A stretch of DNA of 60,636 bases from Chloroflexota bacterium (GCA_023459215.1 JAEWVF010000082.1:1-60636), one strand, 5' to 3'; positions 17,967 through 26,663 are shown, counted from the stretch's first letter. Numbers and translations are program-made. The notes: generated from the letters alone by a model not told the origin.

Positions 17967-18887
17967 ATGGGAATGGAATCAAAATTCGTCTGGATGAACG
18001 GCGAACTCGTCCCGTTCGAGAAAGCCACCATCCACTTCCTGACACCCGCCCTGCACTACGGGGCAGCCGTCTTCGAGGGCATCCGCGCCTACAAAACGGA
18101 CAAAGGCCCGGCCGTCTTCCGCTTGCAAGACCATGCCGAACGCCTGATTGAATCGGCTGAAATCTTCGGCTTCCGCAACCTGGACTTTACCCCCCAGGAT
18201 GTCGTCGAGGGCGTCAAAGCGGTGGTCAAAGCCAACGGCTTCGGCGATTGCTACATCCGCCCACTGCTCTACCTGGATGGCGGCGGCTGGAACCTGAACG
18301 TTGATTCGGGCAAGGGCAGCCTGGCGATTGCCGCCTGGGAATGGGGCAACTATCTTGGTGAAGATGCGCTGGCCAAAGGCATCCGCGCCAACATCTCATC
18401 CTTCACCCGCCATCACCCGAACATCATGCTGACCAAATCGAAAGTCGCGGGCAACTACGTCAACTCCTTCCTGGCCAAAACCGAATCGGTGCGCCTAGGC
18501 TTCGAAGAAGCAATCATGCTCGACCCGCAGGGTTATGTGGCCGAATGCACCGGCGAAAACATTTTCACCGTCCGGCGCGGTAAAATCTACACACCCGCCA
18601 CCGCCCCAATCCTGGAAGGTATCACCCGCCATTCGCTTTTCAGCATCGTCACCCCGCTGGGCTACACCATCAAGGAACAGCCCATCTCGCGCGACCACCT
18701 GTACGCGGCAGATGAAGTCTTCGTCTGCGGCACCGCCGCCGAAGTCATCGGCCTGCGCGAAATCGACTTCCGCAAAATCGGCGATGGCACCAGCGGCCCT
18801 GTCACCCGCGCCATCCAGAAAGTATTCCATGATGCCATCCGTGGCCGCGACCCGCGCTACGAACACTGGCTGACCTACGTCGAATAA
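17967..18887 (+). CDS. ilvE: Branched-chain amino acid aminotransferase
   Basis: A 306-residue fold-type IV PLP enzyme. It has HYGAAVFEGIRAY near the N-terminus, the Schiff-base lysine in TKSKVAGNYVNS, and the C-terminal ADEVFVCGTAAEVIGL phosphate-binding loop. It carries out the last step for Val, Leu and Ile. AAGGAG precedes the ATG at 17967; upstream in-frame sequence belongs to the repeat spacer. tyrA begins 5 bases after its stop. Confidence 0.95.
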   Translation: MGMESKFVWMNGELVPFEKATIHFLTPALHYGAAVFEGIRAYKTDKGPAVFRLQDHAERLIESAEIFGFRNLDFTPQDVVEGVKAVVKANGFGDCYIRPLLYLDGGGWNLNVDSGKGSLAIAAWEWGNYLGEDALAKGIRANISSFTRHHPNIMLTKSKVAGNYVNSFLAKTESVRLGFEEAIMLDPQGYVAECTGENIFTVRRGKIYTPATAPILEGITRHSLFSIVTPLGYTIKEQPISRDHLYAADEVFVCGTAAEVIGLREIDFRKIGDGTSGPVTRAIQKVFHDAIRGRDPRYEHWLTYVE

Positions 18888-18892
18888 CCAAA

Positions 18893-19741
18893 TTGAAACT
18901 CAAAGAAACCCGTATCGTCATCGTTGGCCTGGGTCTGATGGGAGCTTCCCTGGCCCAGGCCTTGCGCGGCCAATGCGCCGCGCTTTTTGGCGTGGATGCT
19001 GACCTCGAAACGGTTGAAAAAGCGGCGGATTTGGGTTTGGTGCAGGCCACCTCCGTTAAAATGGAGGAAATCGTCCCCCTGGCCGATCTCGTCATCTTCG
19101 CCGCCCCGGTGCGCGCCACCCTAAGCCTGCTGCGCCGTTTAAGCGACATCCCAAACGCCCGGGCGATTGTGCTCGACCTGTGCTCGACCAAAAATGAAAT
19201 CGTCGCCGCGATGGACGCCCTGCCCGCCAACTTCGACCCCATCGGCGGGCACCCAATGTGCGGCAAAGAAACCTCCGGCCTCGAAAACGCCGACCCGGCC
19301 ATCTACCGCGAGGCTCCGTTTGCCATCGTGCCATTGGAACGCACCAGCCCGGCGGCCTTAGCCTTGACCGGAGAATTAGTCCAGGCGATTGGCGCGCGCC
19401 CGCTGCTGCTGGATGCCGCCACCCACGACGCCTGGACCGCCGCGACCAGCCACTTCCCTTACCTGCTGACAGCTGCGTTGGTGCTGTCCACCCCGCCAGA
19501 CGCCGCGCCCCTCGTCGGCAGCGGATTCCGCTCAACGGCGCGCGTAGCGGGCAGTTCCGTCCCGATGATGATGGACATTTTGACCACCAACCGCGCCAAC
19601 GTGCTGGCAGCCATCGTCCGGATGAAGGAAGCGCTCAATGGCCTGGAGGCCGCCCTTCGTGAGTCCGAATCCGAACAGGAATTGGCCGAGGCGTTGAGCA
19701 AAGCCAGGGAACGGTACCAGGTGTTGATGGGGAAGAAGTGA
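18893..19741 (+). CDS. tyrA: Prephenate dehydrogenase
   Basis: A 282-residue NAD(P)-binding protein starting with TTG. The Rossmann motif IVGLGLMGASLAQALRG begins at residue 9, and the catalytic GGHPMCGKETSGLENAD block lies near residues 117-133. It oxidises prephenate to hydroxyphenylpyruvate for tyrosine. There is no chorismate mutase or ACT domain fused. TTG was taken as start because the conserved beta-strand begins five codons later and ilvE stops just five bases before. Linking Tyr/Phe genes to the BCAA cluster suggests shared control of transaminated end products. Confidence 0.92.
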   Translation: MKLKETRIVIVGLGLMGASLAQALRGQCAALFGVDADLETVEKAADLGLVQATSVKMEEIVPLADLVIFAAPVRATLSLLRRLSDIPNARAIVLDLCSTKNEIVAAMDALPANFDPIGGHPMCGKETSGLENADPAIYREAPFAIVPLERTSPAALALTGELVQAIGARPLLLDAATHDAWTAATSHFPYLLTAALVLSTPPDAAPLVGSGFRSTARVAGSSVPMMMDILTTNRANVLAAIVRMKEALNGLEAALRESESEQELAEALSKARERYQVLMGKK

Positions 19742-19750
19742 CCGATTCCG

Positions 19751-19807
19751 GAATCGAAAATCTCCCGATTTTCGACTTTGATTCTCCAAAGTCAGGAGAC
19801 TTTGGAG
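19751..19807 (+). repeat. Double-hairpin element between tyrA and pheA
   Basis: TCGAAAATC/GATTTTCGA (19754-19762 with 19767-19775), then the perfect palindrome CTCCAAAGTC-AGGA-GACTTTGGAG (19784-19807). A decayed copy of the second hairpin lies at 27980-28000. Confidence 0.65.
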
Positions 19808-19828
19808 TCCAGTGACAACGGAGATTTT

Positions 19829-20665
19829 ATGACCTACAAAGTGGCTTTCCAGGGTGAACCGGGCGCGTATTCTGAAGCGGCGGTGTTGGCGCATTTCGGC
19901 GAGACGGTGACGCCTGCCCCCAACCCGTCTTTTGAGCTGGCGTTTGCGGCGGTGGCAGATGGAACTTGCAATTTCGGTGTGCTGCCCATCGAAAATTCGC
20001 TGGCGGGCAGCATTCACCGCAACTATGATTTATTGCTCGAACACCAACTACACATCGTTGGCGAGCAGTTGGTGCGGGTCAAGCACTGCCTGATCGGCCT
20101 GCCCGGCGCGGATAAATCCCGGCTGAAAAAGGTCATCAGCCACCCACAAGCCCTGGCCCAATGTGACCATTCCCTGCGCGCCCTGGGCGTGGAGGTGGAG
20201 GCAGTCTACGACACGGCTGGCAGCGTGCGCATCATGAAAGACAAGGGCGACCCGACCCTGGCGGCGATTGCTTCGGCGCGGGCAGCGCAGGTGTATGGAA
20301 TGCCGATTTTGCAGGAGGGCATCGAGGACAACCCGGCCAATTACACCCGTTTCCTGGTACTGGCGCGCGAGGCGGTCAACCCACAGGGCGCGGCCAAAAC
20401 AACAATTGTCTTCACCCTCAAGAATATGCCGGGTGCGCTGTTCAAAGCGCTCTCGGTCTTTGCCCTGCGCGACATCGACCTGACCAAGATTGAGTCGCGG
20501 CCGCTGGCGGGCAGTCCGTGGGAGTATCTGTTTTACATCGACTTTGCCGGGAATTTGAACGATCCCAACTGCGCCCGCGCCCTCGATCACCTGGGCGAAA
20601 TGGCCACCATGCTGCGGGTGCTGGGTTCGTACCCGCGCTTTGTTTGGGATGCGAAATTGCCTTGA
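19829..20665 (+). CDS. pheA: Prephenate dehydratase
   Basis: A 278-residue stand-alone prephenate dehydratase. The catalytic domain has AFQGEPGAYSEAA (6-18), GVLPIENSLAGSIHRNYDLL and NYTRFLVL. A C-terminal ACT domain (KNMPGALFKALSVFALRDIDLTKIESRPL) is the phenylalanine-sensing part. It makes phenylpyruvate from prephenate. The ATG at 19829 is preceded by CGGAG; upstream in-frame sequence is palindromic spacer. No chorismate mutase is fused. Confidence 0.95.
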   Translation: MTYKVAFQGEPGAYSEAAVLAHFGETVTPAPNPSFELAFAAVADGTCNFGVLPIENSLAGSIHRNYDLLLEHQLHIVGEQLVRVKHCLIGLPGADKSRLKKVISHPQALAQCDHSLRALGVEVEAVYDTAGSVRIMKDKGDPTLAAIASARAAQVYGMPILQEGIEDNPANYTRFLVLAREAVNPQGAAKTTIVFTLKNMPGALFKALSVFALRDIDLTKIESRPLAGSPWEYLFYIDFAGNLNDPNCARALDHLGEMATMLRVLGSYPRFVWDAKLP

Positions 20666-20691
20666 CAAATAACTCCGCCGTGATAAACTTG
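20664..20691 (+). promoter_or_regulatory. Promoter upstream of carA
   Basis: TTGACA (20664-20669), 16 bases, then TAAACT (20686-20691), with a -35 box that overlaps the pheA stop codon. The predicted start is near 20698. Confidence 0.6.
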
Positions 20692-20699
20692 CGCCCAAT

Positions 20700-20723
20700 G
20701 TCTGCACAGCCACTTGTCTAGTC
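20700..20723 (+). CDS. Possible 7-codon leaderless leader ORF before carA
   Basis: ATG TCT GCA CAG CCA CTT GTC TAG lies 8 bases after the -10 box and 6 bases before the stem of a strong terminator. The arrangement resembles the his and ilv leaders, but the codons carry no amino-acid signature and no antiterminator was found. It may be chance. Confidence 0.3.
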
Positions 20724-20729
20724 TACTTT

Positions 20730-20767
20730 GCCCTCTGGCGGAAGTTTCCGCCAGAGGGCGTTTTTTT
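20730..20767 (+). terminator. Strong intrinsic terminator between pheA and carA
   Basis: The stem 20731-20742 with 20747-20758 (CCCTCTGGCGGA), extendable on both ends, is followed by seven Ts. It ends the ilv-leu-pheA transcript and may also attenuate transcription from the 20664 promoter toward carA. Confidence 0.85.
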
Positions 20768-20780
20768 ATATCACCACGTT

Positions 20781-20943
20781 TGTCATTTCGAAGGAGCCGC
20801 TTGGCGGCGACTGACACCTGCCCTGGCGGGCGGTGCCAGGGGAAATCTTCTAAATGGTGGAAAGATTTCTCGCTGGGTCTCGATACGGCTTCGCCAGTCG
20901 ACCACCACGCTCGAAATGACAAACGCTGATGCTCGAAATGACA
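20781..20943 (+). repeat. TGTCATTTCGA palindromic element, copy 2
   Basis: Runs from TGTCATTTCGA to TCGAAATGACA at 20921, with an extra half-end at 20933-20943. Internal parts include CCTGCCCTGGCGGG and TCTCGATACGGCTTCGCC, the latter shared with copy 3 at 26664-26776. Confidence 0.85.
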
Positions 20944-20958
20944 AAAAAGAGGAACAAC

Positions 20959-22227
20959 ATGAACCAAAACACAGCCATCCTTGTGCTGGAGGACGGCTCG
21001 GTCTATACCGGGAGGGCTTTCGGCGCAAAAACGGAAGCGGTTTTTGAACTGGTTTTTAATACCAGCATGACCGGTTACCAGGAAATCATCACCGATCCAT
21101 CTTATCGCGGACAGGCGGTGCTGTTCACCGTTCCGCACATCGGTAATGTCGGCATCAATCTCGAAGACGATGAATCGCTCAAGCCCCAGGTTTCAGGCGT
21201 AGTCATCCGCTCGTTGAGCCCGAACGTCTCGAACTGGCGCGCCCAAACCGATTTGTCGTCCTGGCTGGCGGAGCATGGCGTCCCCGGCATCAGCGGGGTG
21301 GATACGCGCGCGATTACAAGGAAGCTGCGCGATAAAGGGACGATGAAGGCAGCGCTGCTGACAACGGACCTTACAACGGACTCTGTAACGGACTCACGGA
21401 CGGAAACGGACTTAACAGCGGACTCTGTAACGGACTCACGGACAAAAACGGACGCGGAAGTGGAGCGGCTTCTGCGCCTGGCGCGTGAGTGGCCGGGGCT
21501 GGATGGACGCGATATGGTCAAGGAAGTGACCTGCGCTGAGGCATATCACTGGGTGGATGATGCGGGGAGTAAGTGGGTCAAAGAAAATTCAGAATTGAGA
21601 ATGCAGAATGCAGAACAGCAAGCGGATGACAAAAATTCTTCATTCTTCATTCAGCATTCTGCATTCCACGTTGTCGCCTACGATTTCGGCATCAAGGAGA
21701 ACATCCTGCGCCACCTAGCTTCATACGGCGCGAACGTAACCGTCGTCCCGGCAGATACAACCGCCGAGCAGGTGTTGGCGCTCAACCCGGATGGTGTTTT
21801 TCTCTCGAATGGCCCCGGCGACCCGGCGGGACTGCCCTATGCGGTTGAAGCGGTGCGCGGACTCATCGAGAGCGATGTACCAGTCTTTGGGATTTGTCTC
21901 GGCCACCAGTTGATTGGCCGCGCCCTGGGAGCAGAGACCCACCGGCTGAAATTCGGCCATCATGGCGGCAATCATCCCGTGCAGCACCTGCCGACCGGCG
22001 CGGTGCTGATTACCGCCCAAAACCACAACTACTGCGTCACCCCCGGCGACCTGAACCCGGACGAAGTCGAAATCACCTACAAGAGTTTGAATGATGACTC
22101 GCTGGAAGGGATGCGGCTGAAAAATAAGCCCGTCCTAAGCGTACAATTCCACCCCGAAGCCGCGCCAGGCCCGCACGATGCGCATGATATTTTCAGCGAG
22201 TTTTTTGCGCAAATCGCGTCAAAATAA
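20959..22227 (+). CDS. carA: Carbamoyl-phosphate synthase small subunit, with two in-frame insertions
   Basis: A 422-residue protein, against about 360-390 usual. The N-terminal CPSase_sm domain (LEDGSVYTGRAFGA...FNTSMTGYQEI) and the class I glutaminase (NGPGDPAGLP, FGICLGHQLIGRALG, HPEAAPGP) are intact; it supplies ammonia to CarB. Two stretches look inserted. Residues about 135-166 are low-complexity Thr/Asp/Ser, coded by two copies of the ACGGACT repeat. Residues about 210-236 (KENSELRMQNAE...) are coded by a palindromic repeat just before VVAYDFGIKENIL. Both keep the frame, so the protein may still work. The ATG at 20959 follows GAGGAACAAC. Confidence 0.93.
   Translation: MNQNTAILVLEDGSVYTGRAFGAKTEAVFELVFNTSMTGYQEIITDPSYRGQAVLFTVPHIGNVGINLEDDESLKPQVSGVVIRSLSPNVSNWRAQTDLSSWLAEHGVPGISGVDTRAITRKLRDKGTMKAALLTTDLTTDSVTDSRTETDLTADSVTDSRTKTDAEVERLLRLAREWPGLDGRDMVKEVTCAEAYHWVDDAGSKWVKENSELRMQNAEQQADDKNSSFFIQHSAFHVVAYDFGIKENILRHLASYGANVTVVPADTTAEQVLALNPDGVFLSNGPGDPAGLPYAVEAVRGLIESDVPVFGICLGHQLIGRALGAETHRLKFGHHGGNHPVQHLPTGAVLITAQNHNYCVTPGDLNPDEVEITYKSLNDDSLEGMRLKNKPVLSVQFHPEAAPGPHDAHDIFSEFFAQIASK
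21361..21455 (+). repeat. ACGGACT-type repeat inside carA, two units
   Basis: Two roughly 43-base units sharing GGACTCTGTAACGGACTCAC lie in tandem, in frame with carA. The same unit occurs in non-coding spacers at 12643-12686 and, shorter, at 7484-7516. Confidence 0.85.
21599..21666 (+). repeat. GCAGAATGC palindrome inside carA
   Basis: The arm GAATGCAGAATGCAGA (21599-21614) matches the complement of 21651-21666 at 15 of 16 bases. It lies in frame between the two CarA domains and shares its core word with the hairpin at 9847-9882. Confidence 0.8.
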
Positions 22228-22282
22228 AAAACCCAGCCAGGAATGGCTGTTTTAGCCAACGAATACTTGAAAAGGAGCCGTT

Positions 22283-23386
22283 ATGGCACTCCGCAAAATT
22301 GCAATCACTATGCTGCTGCTACTTTCCGCCTGCGTCCCTGCAACAAGCAAGGTTGTCCCTACCGAAACTTTGGTATCGAACAATATTGCAAGCACGCCAA
22401 CAAGCGAAGCCGTGCTGGATATTTTCAAAAAGCCACTGGTGACGCACATCTATACTGCCGACCCTTCAGCGCATGTTTTTGAAGGCAAAATTTATATTTA
22501 TCCTTCGCATGATCTGAATCACGAGAACCCTCCGCCAAGCGACAATGAGGGCGGGCAATATGATATGACCGACTACCATGTTTTTTCGATGGATAACCTG
22601 CACAGCCTGCCTGTCGACCATGGCGAAGTGTTGAATGTGAAAAATGTCCCCTGGGCCAGCCAGCAAATGTGGGCGCCTGATGCTGCGTTCAAGGACGGCA
22701 CTTATTATCTTTATTTTCCAGCCAAGGATAAAGATCTCATTTTTCGGATCGGCGTGGCAACCAGCAAATCGCCGGCAGGACCATTTACGCCCCAAGCCAA
22801 TTACATCCAGGGCAGTTTCAGTATCGATCCGTGTGTTTTTGTTGATGATGACGGGCAAGCCTACATGATTTTTGGCGGATTATCGGGCGGTCAACTCGAA
22901 AAATGGCAAACGGGACAGTTTGATCCGAATGGCAAGCAACCCCGCAACAGCGAACCCGCCCTGGGGCCACGTATCGCCAAATTAACCGCTGACATGCTCA
23001 GTTTTGATGGCCCGGCGCAGGAAATATCCATTCTTGATAAATACAAAGCTGCCGTTCTGGCGGGTGAGGAAGACAAACGCTTTTTCGAAGCAAGCTGGAT
23101 GCACAAGTATGATGGCGTTTATTATCTTTCGTATTCCACCGGCACGACGCACTATATTGCCTATGCCACCAGCGACAAGCCAACCGGCCCATTCATTTTC
23201 AGAGGCTATCTCCTTAATCCCGTTCTTGGCTGGACCACCCATCATTCCATTGTTGAGTTCCAGGGTAAGTGGTATCTCTTCTACCACGATGCCACGCTTT
23301 CCGGTGGTATCGACTACGAACGCAGCATCAAGGTAGCAGAGTTGACCCATAACGCGGATGGCATCATCCAGACGATTGAGCCGTAA
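22283..23386 (+). CDS. Glycoside hydrolase family 43-like lipoprotein
   Basis: A 367-residue protein with an N-terminal lipoprotein signal (hydrophobic stretch ending LLSAC, Cys at 17) and a five-bladed beta-propeller pattern. ADPSAHVFEGKIYIYPSHD, MWAPDAAFKDGTYYLYFPA, DPCVFVDDDGQAYMIFGG and GTTHYIAYATSDKPTGPF are all typical of GH43 arabinanases/xylosidases. It probably trims arabino- or xylo-oligosaccharides at the cell surface. It lies between carA and carB, unrelated to their function, and its DNA is visibly more AT-rich than its neighbours, which suggests an insertion or acquisition. AAGGAG lies 6 bases before the ATG. Confidence 0.85.
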   Translation: MALRKIAITMLLLLSACVPATSKVVPTETLVSNNIASTPTSEAVLDIFKKPLVTHIYTADPSAHVFEGKIYIYPSHDLNHENPPPSDNEGGQYDMTDYHVFSMDNLHSLPVDHGEVLNVKNVPWASQQMWAPDAAFKDGTYYLYFPAKDKDLIFRIGVATSKSPAGPFTPQANYIQGSFSIDPCVFVDDDGQAYMIFGGLSGGQLEKWQTGQFDPNGKQPRNSEPALGPRIAKLTADMLSFDGPAQEISILDKYKAAVLAGEEDKRFFEASWMHKYDGVYYLSYSTGTTHYIAYATSDKPTGPFIFRGYLLNPVLGWTTHHSIVEFQGKWYLFYHDATLSGGIDYERSIKVAELTHNADGIIQTIEP

Positions 23387-23404
23387 AGCAAAAGACAGCA
23401 CCCT

Positions 23405-26400
23405 ATGAAACGAACCGACATTCACACCATCCTCGTCCCCGGCAGCGGGGCGATTGTCATCGGGCAGGCCGCCGAATTTGATTACTCCGGCACGCAGGCG
23501 GTCAAAGCCTTGCGCAAGGAAGGCTATCGCGTAGTGCTGGTCAACTCGAACCCGGCGACGATTATGACCGATCCCGAAATCGCCGATGCGACCTACATCG
23601 AGCCGCTGACGCCCGAGGCGCTGGAGGCGATTATCGCCCAGGAAAAGCCGGATGCCATGCTCCCAACCGTTGGCGGGCAGACCGGGCTAAACCTGGCGCT
23701 GGCGCTGTCCGAAAACGGCGTGCTCGAAAAGTACGGTGTTCAACTGATCGGCGCGAAATTGAGCGCCATCAAAGCCGCCGAAGACCGGCTGTTGTTCCGC
23801 GAAACCATGATTAAAAACGAGATTCCCGTTCCACGCGGCGGGGCGGCCTACTCGCTGGCGGAGGCCGAAGAACTGGTCAAAGAGACTGGCTACCCGGTGC
23901 TTGTCCGCGCTTCGTTTGCGATGGGCGGAACCGGCGCATCATGGGTCTACGCTCCCGCCGAACTGCCCGAAGCCATCCGCAAGGCGATTGCCGCATCGCC
24001 CATCGGCCAGGCCTGGATGGAGGAATCGGTGCTCGGCTGGAAGGAATATGAACTGGAAGTGATGCGCGATTCGGCGGATAACTTCGTCGTAGTCTGCTCG
24101 ATTGAGAACCTCGACCCGATGGGCGTCCACACCGGCGACAGTATCACCGTTGCCCCGGCCCAGACCCTGACCGACCGCGAATACCAGATCATGCGCGACC
24201 TGGCGCGGCGTGTGCTGACGGTGGTCGGCGTGGAAACCGGCGGCTCCAATGTCCAGTTTGGCGTTGACCCCAAAACCGGGCGTGTTGTGGTCATCGAGAT
24301 GAATCCGCGCGTCAGCCGCTCGTCCGCGCTGGCCTCCAAGGCAACGGGGTTCCCGATTGCCAAGCTGGCGGCACTGGTTGCGGTTGGCTACACGCTCGAC
24401 GAAATCACCAACGACATCACCAAACAGACCAAGGCGGCCTTCGAGCCGTCGCTGGATTATGTGGTGGTCAAGATTCCGCGTTGGGCATTCGAGAAATTTC
24501 CCGGCGTGGAGCCAAGCCTCGGGCCGCAGATGAAGTCGGTCGGCGAGGTGCTGGCCCTCGGGCGGACTTTCCCAGAAGCGCTGCAAAAGGCCGTGCAATC
24601 GCTCGAAATCGGCGTGGACGCGCTGGACGGCTCCGGGCCAAAGCGCGAACCCATCCCCTACAGCCTGGAGGAACTCTCCGCGCCGCGCGCCGAACGGCTG
24701 TTCAAAGTCTATCGCGCCATCGAGGATGGAATCCATCTGGAAACGATTGCCGAAAAGAGCGGTTATGACATCTGGTTTTTGGCGCAAATGAGGGAAATTG
24801 CAGATTGCAAATTGAAAATCGCGAACTCAGCCTCGCGCAATTATAAGCACCTAAAAGAACCGGTCATGCGCGATCTGCTACTTAGAGCCAAGCAAATGGG
24901 CTTTGCCGATGGCTATCTTGCGCGCCTGCTGGATCTCTCAACTCTGAACCTACAGCCGGCAATAGATCAATCCATCCGCCAACTGCGCAAGGAACTCGGC
25001 ATTGCCCCCACATTCCTGCGCGTCGACACTTGCGCAGCCGAGTTTGAAGCGCACACGCCGTATATGTACTCATCCTACGAGAGCGAAGACGAGGCGCGCA
25101 CAACCGACAAGCAAAAAATCCTGATCCTGGGCGGCGGGCCAAATCGCATCGGGCAGGGCATCGAGTTCGATTATTGCTGCTGCCAGGCGGCCTTTGCGCT
25201 CAAAGATTTGGGTTACGAAACGATCATGCTCAACTGCAACCCAGAAACCGTCAGCACCGATTACGACACCGCCGACCGCTTGTATTTTGAGCCGCTCACG
25301 CTCGAGCATGTATTAAATGTCGTAGAACGGGAGCAGGTGGCGGGGGTGATCGTCCAGTTCGGGGGCCAGACTCCGCTTAATTTGGCGGAATCGCTGCGAG
25401 CGGCGGGCGTCCCGATTATCGGCACATCCCCCGATAGCATTGCCCTGGCCGAAGACCGCGAAAAATTTGCCGCGCTGCTCGAAAGGCTCGAAATCGCCCA
25501 GCCTGAAAACGGGATTGCCTACAATCTCGCGCAGGCCCGCGAGGTGGCGGCACGGATAGGCTACCCCGTGCTGGTGCGGCCCTCCTTTGTGCTCGGCGGG
25601 CGCGCCATGGCGATTGTCGGCGGCGCTGAACAACTTGAAGCGGTCGTGACCGAAGCGATGCAGGCCGCCGAGGGCCAGGCCATCCTGATCGACCGTTTTA
25701 TGGAAGACGCCTACGAGGTTGATGTTGACGCTCTGTGTGATGGTGAGCGGGTGGTGGTCGGGGCGGTGATGCAGCACATCGAGGAGGCCGGCATCCATTC
25801 CGGCGATTCCGCCTGCGTGCTGCCGCCGTATAAGGTCAGCATGTATTATCTGGGGATTATGCGCGATTATGTTACCCAACTGGGCAAGGCGCTAAATGTG
25901 CGCGGGCTAATGAATGTGCAGTTTGCTTTGAAGGATGATGTGGTCTACGTGCTGGAGGTCAATCCGCGCGCCTCGCGGACGGTTCCTTATGCCAGCAAAG
26001 CGACCGGACTGCCCCTGGCGCGGATCGCCGCGCAGGTGATGGCCGGGCAAACGCTGGAAGCACTGGGTGTCACGCAAGAGCCGCGCGTGGACGGATTCTT
26101 CGTCAAAGAGGCAGTGCTGCCCTTCAACAAACTACCCGGCGCCGACGCCCGCCTCGGCCCCGAAATGCGTTCGACCGGCGAGGTAATGGGACACGCTTCG
26201 CACTTCGGGCATGCCTTCACCAAAAGCCAGCAAGCCGCCGGGGTGGCCCTGCCGCTGGAGGGCGCGGCGCTGATCTCGGTCAACGATTTCGATAAAGGCG
26301 CGGCGCTCAAAATCGCGCGCGATTTATTCCGCATGGGATTCAAGATTTACGCCACCCCCGGCACTGCCGACTTTTTCAACAAGGCCGGGGTTCCGTCCGA

Positions 26401-26662
26401 GGCAATCAATCAAATGCACAAAGGCTCACCGCACACCGTGGAACTGATTCGCTCCGGGGCAGTCAATCTCATCATCAACACCCCGCTTGGCACCAAATCC
26501 CATGCCGACGGGGCTGAAATCCGCGCGGCGGCCATTCTGATGAACCTTTCCCTGCTGACAACGCTCTCAGCCGCTTCGGCGGCGGTGGCCGGCATCAAGG
26601 CTCTGCGCGAGAAGGAATTGCAGTACCGCAGTTTGCAGGAGCATTACGCGGCGCAAGGGTAA
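23405..26662 (+). CDS. carB: Carbamoyl-phosphate synthase large subunit
   Basis: A 1085-residue enzyme with two homologous ATP-grasp halves (GSGAIVIGQAAEFDYSGTQA near residue 13; GGGPNRIGQGIEFDYCCCQA near 576) and a C-terminal allosteric MGS-like domain (ISVNDFDKGAALKIARDLFRMGFKIYATPGTADF). It makes carbamoyl phosphate for arginine and pyrimidines. In the oligomerization region, residues about 463-490 contain sequence coded by an ATTGCAGATTGCAAATTG repeat, perhaps a small insertion. The start is 18 bases after the glycosidase stop. No good Shine-Dalgarno was seen, so expression may depend on the upstream transcript. Confidence 0.95.
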   Translation: MKRTDIHTILVPGSGAIVIGQAAEFDYSGTQAVKALRKEGYRVVLVNSNPATIMTDPEIADATYIEPLTPEALEAIIAQEKPDAMLPTVGGQTGLNLALALSENGVLEKYGVQLIGAKLSAIKAAEDRLLFRETMIKNEIPVPRGGAAYSLAEAEELVKETGYPVLVRASFAMGGTGASWVYAPAELPEAIRKAIAASPIGQAWMEESVLGWKEYELEVMRDSADNFVVVCSIENLDPMGVHTGDSITVAPAQTLTDREYQIMRDLARRVLTVVGVETGGSNVQFGVDPKTGRVVVIEMNPRVSRSSALASKATGFPIAKLAALVAVGYTLDEITNDITKQTKAAFEPSLDYVVVKIPRWAFEKFPGVEPSLGPQMKSVGEVLALGRTFPEALQKAVQSLEIGVDALDGSGPKREPIPYSLEELSAPRAERLFKVYRAIEDGIHLETIAEKSGYDIWFLAQMREIADCKLKIANSASRNYKHLKEPVMRDLLLRAKQMGFADGYLARLLDLSTLNLQPAIDQSIRQLRKELGIAPTFLRVDTCAAEFEAHTPYMYSSYESEDEARTTDKQKILILGGGPNRIGQGIEFDYCCCQAAFALKDLGYETIMLNCNPETVSTDYDTADRLYFEPLTLEHVLNVVEREQVAGVIVQFGGQTPLNLAESLRAAGVPIIGTSPDSIALAEDREKFAALLERLEIAQPENGIAYNLAQAREVAARIGYPVLVRPSFVLGGRAMAIVGGAEQLEAVVTEAMQAAEGQAILIDRFMEDAYEVDVDALCDGERVVVGAVMQHIEEAGIHSGDSACVLPPYKVSMYYLGIMRDYVTQLGKALNVRGLMNVQFALKDDVVYVLEVNPRASRTVPYASKATGLPLARIAAQVMAGQTLEALGVTQEPRVDGFFVKEAVLPFNKLPGADARLGPEMRSTGEVMGHASHFGHAFTKSQQAAGVALPLEGAALISVNDFDKGAALKIARDLFRMGFKIYATPGTADFFNKAGVPSEAINQMHKGSPHTVELIRSGAVNLIINTPLGTKSHADGAEIRAAAILMNLSLLTTLSAASAAVAGIKALREKELQYRSLQEHYAAQG
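24797..24819 (+). repeat. ATTGCAGATTGC-type short repeat inside carB
   Basis: Three near-repeats of ATTGCA/ATTGAAAAT code for IADCKLKIA in the middle of CarB, a region variable in length in the family. The case for an inserted element is weaker than in carA. Confidence 0.35.
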
Positions 26663-26663
26663 T

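Noticed and set aside
21361..21455. CRISPR array
   Set aside because: Only two adjacent repeat units, in frame in carA, with no regular unique spacers and no cas genes.
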